Shown here: one piece after another, positions 60,657-64,000 of the stretch
How positions within the stretch are numbered: the stretch's first letter is position 1
How the letters are laid out: every line of letters starts with the position of its first letter
Assembly (NCBI RefSeq): GCF_000383615.1
Contig: NZ_KB911611.1
Location: forward strand, 1 to 64,000
Length of the DNA: 64,000 bases
From: Streptomyces canus 299MFChir4.1
GTDB taxonomy: Bacteria; Actinomycetota; Actinomycetes; Streptomycetales; Streptomycetaceae
Reading direction: 5' to 3'
Notes under the pieces: generated by a model
The model's database searches: none
What the model saw: only the letters and a program-made list of their open reading frames with translations
Told to the model about the DNA's origin: nothing
Made by a program: the position numbers and the translations under genes

Positions 60657-63167
60657 TCAGGCTGTCTCGCTCAGTGAGGGCGCCTCACGCGGGATCGCGT
60701 TCGCCCGCCGGGAACCCCAGGCCGCAACATGGGTACGGGAACGAAGATCGAGTGCCATACGGATGTTACGGATATGCGCCTCGACGGTACGCACCGACAG
60801 ATGCATCCGCGCTGCTACCTGGCGGTTGGTCAGTCCCATGGTCACCAGGGCGATCACTTCCCACTCACGCGGGCTGAGGGGATCGTCGCTCCCGGCCATA
60901 TCGTGTGTAGCACGCCCAGTGCTCTGTACCCCGCTGGGAACGCCCAGCCTTCCCTTCACCGCAAAGTCCACGATCTGCCGCGGTCCCATCTCGCGTCCCG
61001 CCGCGAGTGCTCCCCCGGCCCGGGCCTTCGGCAGGGCGTTCAGTGCCGTGGCCACCGCCTCCTCCAGCCTCTCCTGAAACCAGGGGTGCCACGCGGGACG
61101 CGCGAACACACCTGACCTTTCGACTGCCGCGCACAGTCGAAGTCCCCGCTCGAACCGCCGGCCGCGGACCGCGGTTATGGCCAGGCCCCACAGTGCAAGG
61201 CCCGCTCCATCCGAGTGGTGCATTCCTTGCAGCGACTCCGTGAAGTACGCCTCCGCTCCGGCGAGGTCGTCCCGGTCCAAGGCAAGGATGCCCGCGATGC
61301 AGAGAGCCGCTCGCAGCGGAGCCGGGCCCGCTCCGGCTCTCAAGTCGGGGAGGGCCTCATCGACGAGCCACGCTCCCCGGGCCCCGTCGCCATCCAGCAT
61401 GGACAGCCACGCAAGCAGGCTCATACAGAATGCCGTTGTGACCCGATCGCCAAGCCTGTCACTGATCTCCAGGCACTCCTCAAGATCGGTCCTTGCTCCC
61501 TGGTCGCCCCGCGTCGTTCTGACGATGCTGAGCGCGAGCACGGCGCGGGCGAGCCGAGGTTCATGACGGCGCGGACGCCTGCGTTCAAGCTGCACGGCCT
61601 GCCGCGCCAGCCCCACCGCTTCGTCGTAGTCCCCCTCCGCCACGCTGAACAGCGCCGCCGTCGCCAGGACCGTGCTGCGGTCGTCGGATCCCGAGGCCGT
61701 GCATTCAAGCGCCCTGGCCAGCGGTTTCCGGTGCTGCGCGGTGTGATGTCCCTGGTGAATGTCCGTGAGGACCAGCGCGGTGACGAGGAGCAGCTGGCGC
61801 GGGTCACTGCCTCCGCTCAGCCACTGCAACACATGCTGAAGGTTGTCGCGTTCCTCCTGCAGTCGCAGACAACTCTCAGCAGGCGTCAGCGCCATGTCTC
61901 GGAGCGGACCCGCGAGTTCCGTAAGCCAGTCGACAAGGCGGTCGTACACCCGTGGCTCTTCACCCTCCGCGCGCAGTTGCTCCTGGCCGTAGCACCGAAT
62001 CGACTCCAGCATCCGGAACCGAGCGGAACTCACCCTTCCAGAACAGGCAACGATGAGAGACTTGGTCTCCAGCCCGACCAGCAGCTCCGGTACCGCCGAC
62101 GCGGGAATGCCCTTGTCCTCGGCGAGGACCACGGCGGCGTCCAGACCGAACCCACCTGGCAGCAGCGACAGCGACCGCATCAGTGATCGCTCCACTGGCG
62201 TCAGCAGGTTGTAACTCCAACCAATCGCCGATCGCAGACTTCGGTGACGCGGTTCCGCCGTATGTCGTCCACAGGTCAGCAGAGCCAGGCGATCGTCCAG
62301 CAGGCGGTGAGGCTGCGACGGCGGAAAGACCCCCACGATCTCGGCCGCCAGTTTCAACGCCAGCGGCAGCCCGTCGAGTCCCGCACAGAGCGCGCCGACA
62401 TGCGCGGCGTTGTCATCGGTGAGCTGGAATTCGGAAACGACCTGTGCCCGGTCAACGAAGAGCCGGACTGCGTCTGAGCGGAGCACGCTGGTGAGTGATT
62501 GGCTCTCAGCCGGATCCGGCACGCCGAGACCACTCAGTGAGTACACCACCTCGCCGGGCAGCAGCAGCGACTCGCGGCTGGTGGCCAAGATACGCAAGCG
62601 AGGATAGCGATGGAGTAGCTCGCTGACGGTCGCACCGCAGTCGTCGATCACATGCTCACAGTTGTCCAGCACCAGCAGCCAATCCCGGTCAGGATTCGCC
62701 ACGCTCCTCGTCCCCGCGATCGCGGTACCCCTGTCGTCGCTCTGGACGAGCGCAGCAGTGATACGCCGACGCACCTGCTCGCCCTCGAACACTGAGCCCA
62801 ACTCCACCAGCCGGACCTCAGTGCGCCTGCCTCGCTGCTCCAGCCTGACCAGTTCCAGTGCCAGGCGGGTCTTGCCCACACCAGCCGGCCCCGTCAGGGT
62901 CAGCAGCCGAGTGGTGCGCGCCAGCTGCCTCAGCTCCACCAGCTCGTCGGACCGTCCGATGAAACTGTCCAGCCGGGCCGGCACCCCAGCCGAACCCACG
63001 GCACGGTTTCCATCGGCGCCGAGCCGTCGGTGATACGCGGGTTGACGGCGGTCTTCCGCGCGATCCCTCGGGGACGGTTTTCTGATCCCCGTGCGTGTGC
63101 CCTCTTCGCAACTCGGCTCGCCGCAAGTCGCATCTCGCAAGGTTGAGGATGATTCGGCCGTCATCAT
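60657..63167 (-). CDS. ATPase/LuxR-type large regulator, paralogue of the neighbour
   Basis: The 836-residue protein shares the whole plan of its neighbour: LDSFIGRSDELVELRQLART, P-loop LTLTGPAGVGKTRLALELVR, Walker B WLLVLDNCEHVIDDC, GWSYNLLTPVERSLMRSLSL, and a LuxR end (EWEVIALVTMGLTNRQVAAR, MHLSVRTVEAHIRN). Its N-terminus has RRQPAYHRRLGADG where the paralogue has the finger tail CRQRAYRRRLKARE, and the finger Cys spacing is not preserved, so the zinc site seems lost. ATG 63167 follows GGAGAGG. The two genes probably arose by tandem duplication. Confidence 0.85.
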   Translation of the reverse strand: MMTAESSSTLRDATCGEPSCEEGTRTGIRKPSPRDRAEDRRQPAYHRRLGADGNRAVGSAGVPARLDSFIGRSDELVELRQLARTTRLLTLTGPAGVGKTRLALELVRLEQRGRRTEVRLVELGSVFEGEQVRRRITAALVQSDDRGTAIAGTRSVANPDRDWLLVLDNCEHVIDDCGATVSELLHRYPRLRILATSRESLLLPGEVVYSLSGLGVPDPAESQSLTSVLRSDAVRLFVDRAQVVSEFQLTDDNAAHVGALCAGLDGLPLALKLAAEIVGVFPPSQPHRLLDDRLALLTCGRHTAEPRHRSLRSAIGWSYNLLTPVERSLMRSLSLLPGGFGLDAAVVLAEDKGIPASAVPELLVGLETKSLIVACSGRVSSARFRMLESIRCYGQEQLRAEGEEPRVYDRLVDWLTELAGPLRDMALTPAESCLRLQEERDNLQHVLQWLSGGSDPRQLLLVTALVLTDIHQGHHTAQHRKPLARALECTASGSDDRSTVLATAALFSVAEGDYDEAVGLARQAVQLERRRPRRHEPRLARAVLALSIVRTTRGDQGARTDLEECLEISDRLGDRVTTAFCMSLLAWLSMLDGDGARGAWLVDEALPDLRAGAGPAPLRAALCIAGILALDRDDLAGAEAYFTESLQGMHHSDGAGLALWGLAITAVRGRRFERGLRLCAAVERSGVFARPAWHPWFQERLEEAVATALNALPKARAGGALAAGREMGPRQIVDFAVKGRLGVPSGVQSTGRATHDMAGSDDPLSPREWEVIALVTMGLTNRQVAARMHLSVRTVEAHIRNIRMALDLRSRTHVAAWGSRRANAIPREAPSLSETA

Positions 63168-63617
63168 TCACAAATCCTCTCCATATGAATACATCCCCAC
63201 CTCATGCTTAGTGCGCCTGGCGGACGACTCTGCGGGATGCCCCCTTCGCCGGACAAGCTGTGTCGTGCGTAACGGGGGTGGCATGAATCAAGCCGACGTC
63301 TTCCCGCCGGTGCAGGATCGCCTGGTGCAGCCGACCCACACCCCGGCACGGGGCCAGATCAGGAAACGAAGGTGCACCGGTAACTCCGAGGCGCAGCAGG
63401 GCGCCAATACTGGTCAGGCACAGCTGCTGACCAACACGTAGATCATGGCCGCGAACCGTGCCTCATCAGATGCGACGCTCGGTGCACCGCCGCCCTACGG
63501 TCGTGCTCTGGTCTGAGATCAACGGCCATGTGATCTCCTACGAGCCGTCCGGCACGGTCCGACTCCACGTCTCCCCTCATAGAGGGTCGACACCGGACTC
63601 ACCACCTTGGACACGAT
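63168..63617. other. Intergenic region upstream of the second large regulator
   Basis: No convincing gene is visible. The first 50 bases are AT-richer (63165-63215), fitting a promoter for the minus-strand regulator. A short plus-strand frame (about 63500-63590, LWSEINGHVISYEPSGTVRL) reads like ordinary protein but has no start, family or continuation. Confidence 0.4.
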
Positions 63618-63800
63618 TCAGGTCCAGGGGTTGGTGTCGTCCTCCGTGCCGCCACTTGCCCCGTCGGCCTGCACGGTCGCAGCGTGCAGTCGGTTGGGCG
63701 CGACATCGTCGGCCCCTGCGACCATGAGAGGGATGACGGTGATGATGCCAACGACGGCAACCTTCGTGATCTTGGTCCTGAATGCGACGATGCTGTTCAT
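63618..63800 (-). CDS. Small secreted peptide precursor
   Basis: From ATG 63800, with an AGGAAGG ribosome-binding site, the gene encodes 60 residues. Residues 1-30 look like a signal peptide: basic start (MNSIVAFRTKITK), hydrophobic core (VAVVGIITVIPLMVAG) and small residues at the end (AGA). The predicted mature part of about 30 residues is acidic and ends GGTEDDTNPWT. It has no Cys and no family I recognise. Lying about 450 bases upstream of a large ATPase-LuxR regulator on the same strand, it could be an exported signal or cell-surface peptide; that is an inference from position only. Confidence 0.6.
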   Translation of the reverse strand: MNSIVAFRTKITKVAVVGIITVIPLMVAGADDVAPNRLHAATVQADGASGGTEDDTNPWT

Positions 63801-63883
63801 CTCTTGCTTCCTTCCTGGTGAAGATCCCTGCTGGGCTTCTGGTAAAGAAGCTAGGAGTAGCCGCAATCCCGGTGCTTTGGCTC

Positions 63884-63904
63884 CACTATCTTCTACGGAT
63901 AGTG
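63884..63904. repeat. 7-bp inverted repeat CACTATC-N7-GATAGTG
   Basis: A perfect inverted repeat with a 7-base centre sits across the stop codon of the partial gene at the right edge and about 85 bases upstream of the secreted peptide start. It could be an operator for the peptide gene or a weak terminator. Confidence 0.4.
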
Positions 63905-64000
63905 GCGCTCTGCTCGTCGTGGCTGACTTCCTCGGGTTGTTGTCGCTGTTGAGTGAGGGCCAGTCTGGTGCCGGCCAGGCAGCCGTCGATGAGGTCGGGC
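63886..64000 (-). CDS. C-terminal end of an unidentified gene (cut by window edge)
   Basis: A minus-strand frame enters from the right edge and reads PDLIDGCLAGTRLALTQQRQ then QPEEVSHDEQSATIRRR to a TAG. The composition is normal for coding DNA but 37 residues do not allow a family call. It precedes the secreted peptide gene on the same strand. Confidence 0.4.
   Translation of the reverse strand, partial: PDLIDGCLAGTRLALTQQRQQPEEVSHDEQSATIRRR

Noticed and set aside
1..64000. CRISPR arrays, rRNA or complete tRNA genes
   Set aside because: I saw no regularly spaced direct repeats and no conserved RNA gene sequence.

Overview
The window is very high-GC DNA with GTG/ATG starts, four-base ATGA/GTGA gene overlaps and regulator types (SARP, TetR, large ATPase-LuxR proteins) that point to Streptomyces or a close actinomycete. 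Its core, roughly 3.4-53.2 kb, is a hybrid nonribosomal peptide/polyketide gene cluster that I cannot match from memory to a named product. Both sides are littered with broken transposases, recombinases and truncated metabolic genes, so the cluster sits on a rearranged, probably mobile stretch of chromosome.

Left edge (1-3.4 kb): an IS630-type transposase tail, a zinc alcohol dehydrogenase tail, a reductase with an in-frame internal deletion, an intact SnoaL-like gene, a nonsense-mutated serine recombinase inside a 12-bp inverted repeat, and pieces of a decayed NRPS condensation domain. Left cluster arm: hmaS-hmo on the plus strand with a strong terminator, then on the minus strand (reading right to left) A-PCP-TE NRPS, P450, prephenate dehydrogenase, hpgT aminotransferase, a large acyl-CoA dehydrogenase, a 3109-residue NRPS, an MFS transporter, a KS-AT-ACP polyketide synthase and a thioesterase. 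HmaS, Hmo, HpgT and Pdh together make 4-hydroxyphenylglycine (Hpg). The adenylation pocket of the A-PCP-TE protein reads like an Hpg pocket. Middle: divergent mbtH, an O-methyltransferase and a SARP regulator on the plus strand.

Right cluster arm (33.5-53.2 kb, all minus strand, mostly overlapping): methyltransferase, MFS, ATP-grasp ligase, glycosyltransferase-like protein, small-molecule kinase-like protein, COG2509-type flavoprotein, an NRPS-like A-PCP with a divergent pocket, a KS-AT-ACP polyketide synthase, a four-gene cassette for an oxygenated malonyl-ACP extender (FkbH type, acyl-ACP dehydrogenase, free ACP, 3-hydroxyacyl dehydrogenase), a class IV aminotransferase, LigB and LigA ring-cleavage dioxygenase homologues, a short-chain dehydrogenase and a Gfo/Idh oxidoreductase.

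The working model, an inference, is that Hpg is loaded on the A-PCP-TE protein, hydroxylated on the ring by the P450 to a catechol, released, and then remodelled by the LigAB-like proteins, the Gfo/Idh protein, the SDR and perhaps the aminotransferase into a pyrone- or pyridine-like building block. This would be joined with threonine, one unassigned residue and two polyketide extenders. Against the simple version, the LigB homologue carries Gln where the catalytic His is expected. The large NRPS is also odd: it begins with C-PCP lacking an A domain and carries one duplicated N-terminal and one duplicated C-terminal condensation lobe.

Right edge (53.2-64 kb): IS5, IS30 and Tn3 transposase remnants, an SDR/TetR divergent pair with an operator-like repeat, two paralogous ATPase-LuxR regulators (one with a zinc-finger N-terminus, one with that finger apparently eroded), and a small secreted peptide gene. 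No rRNA, tRNA or CRISPR was seen.
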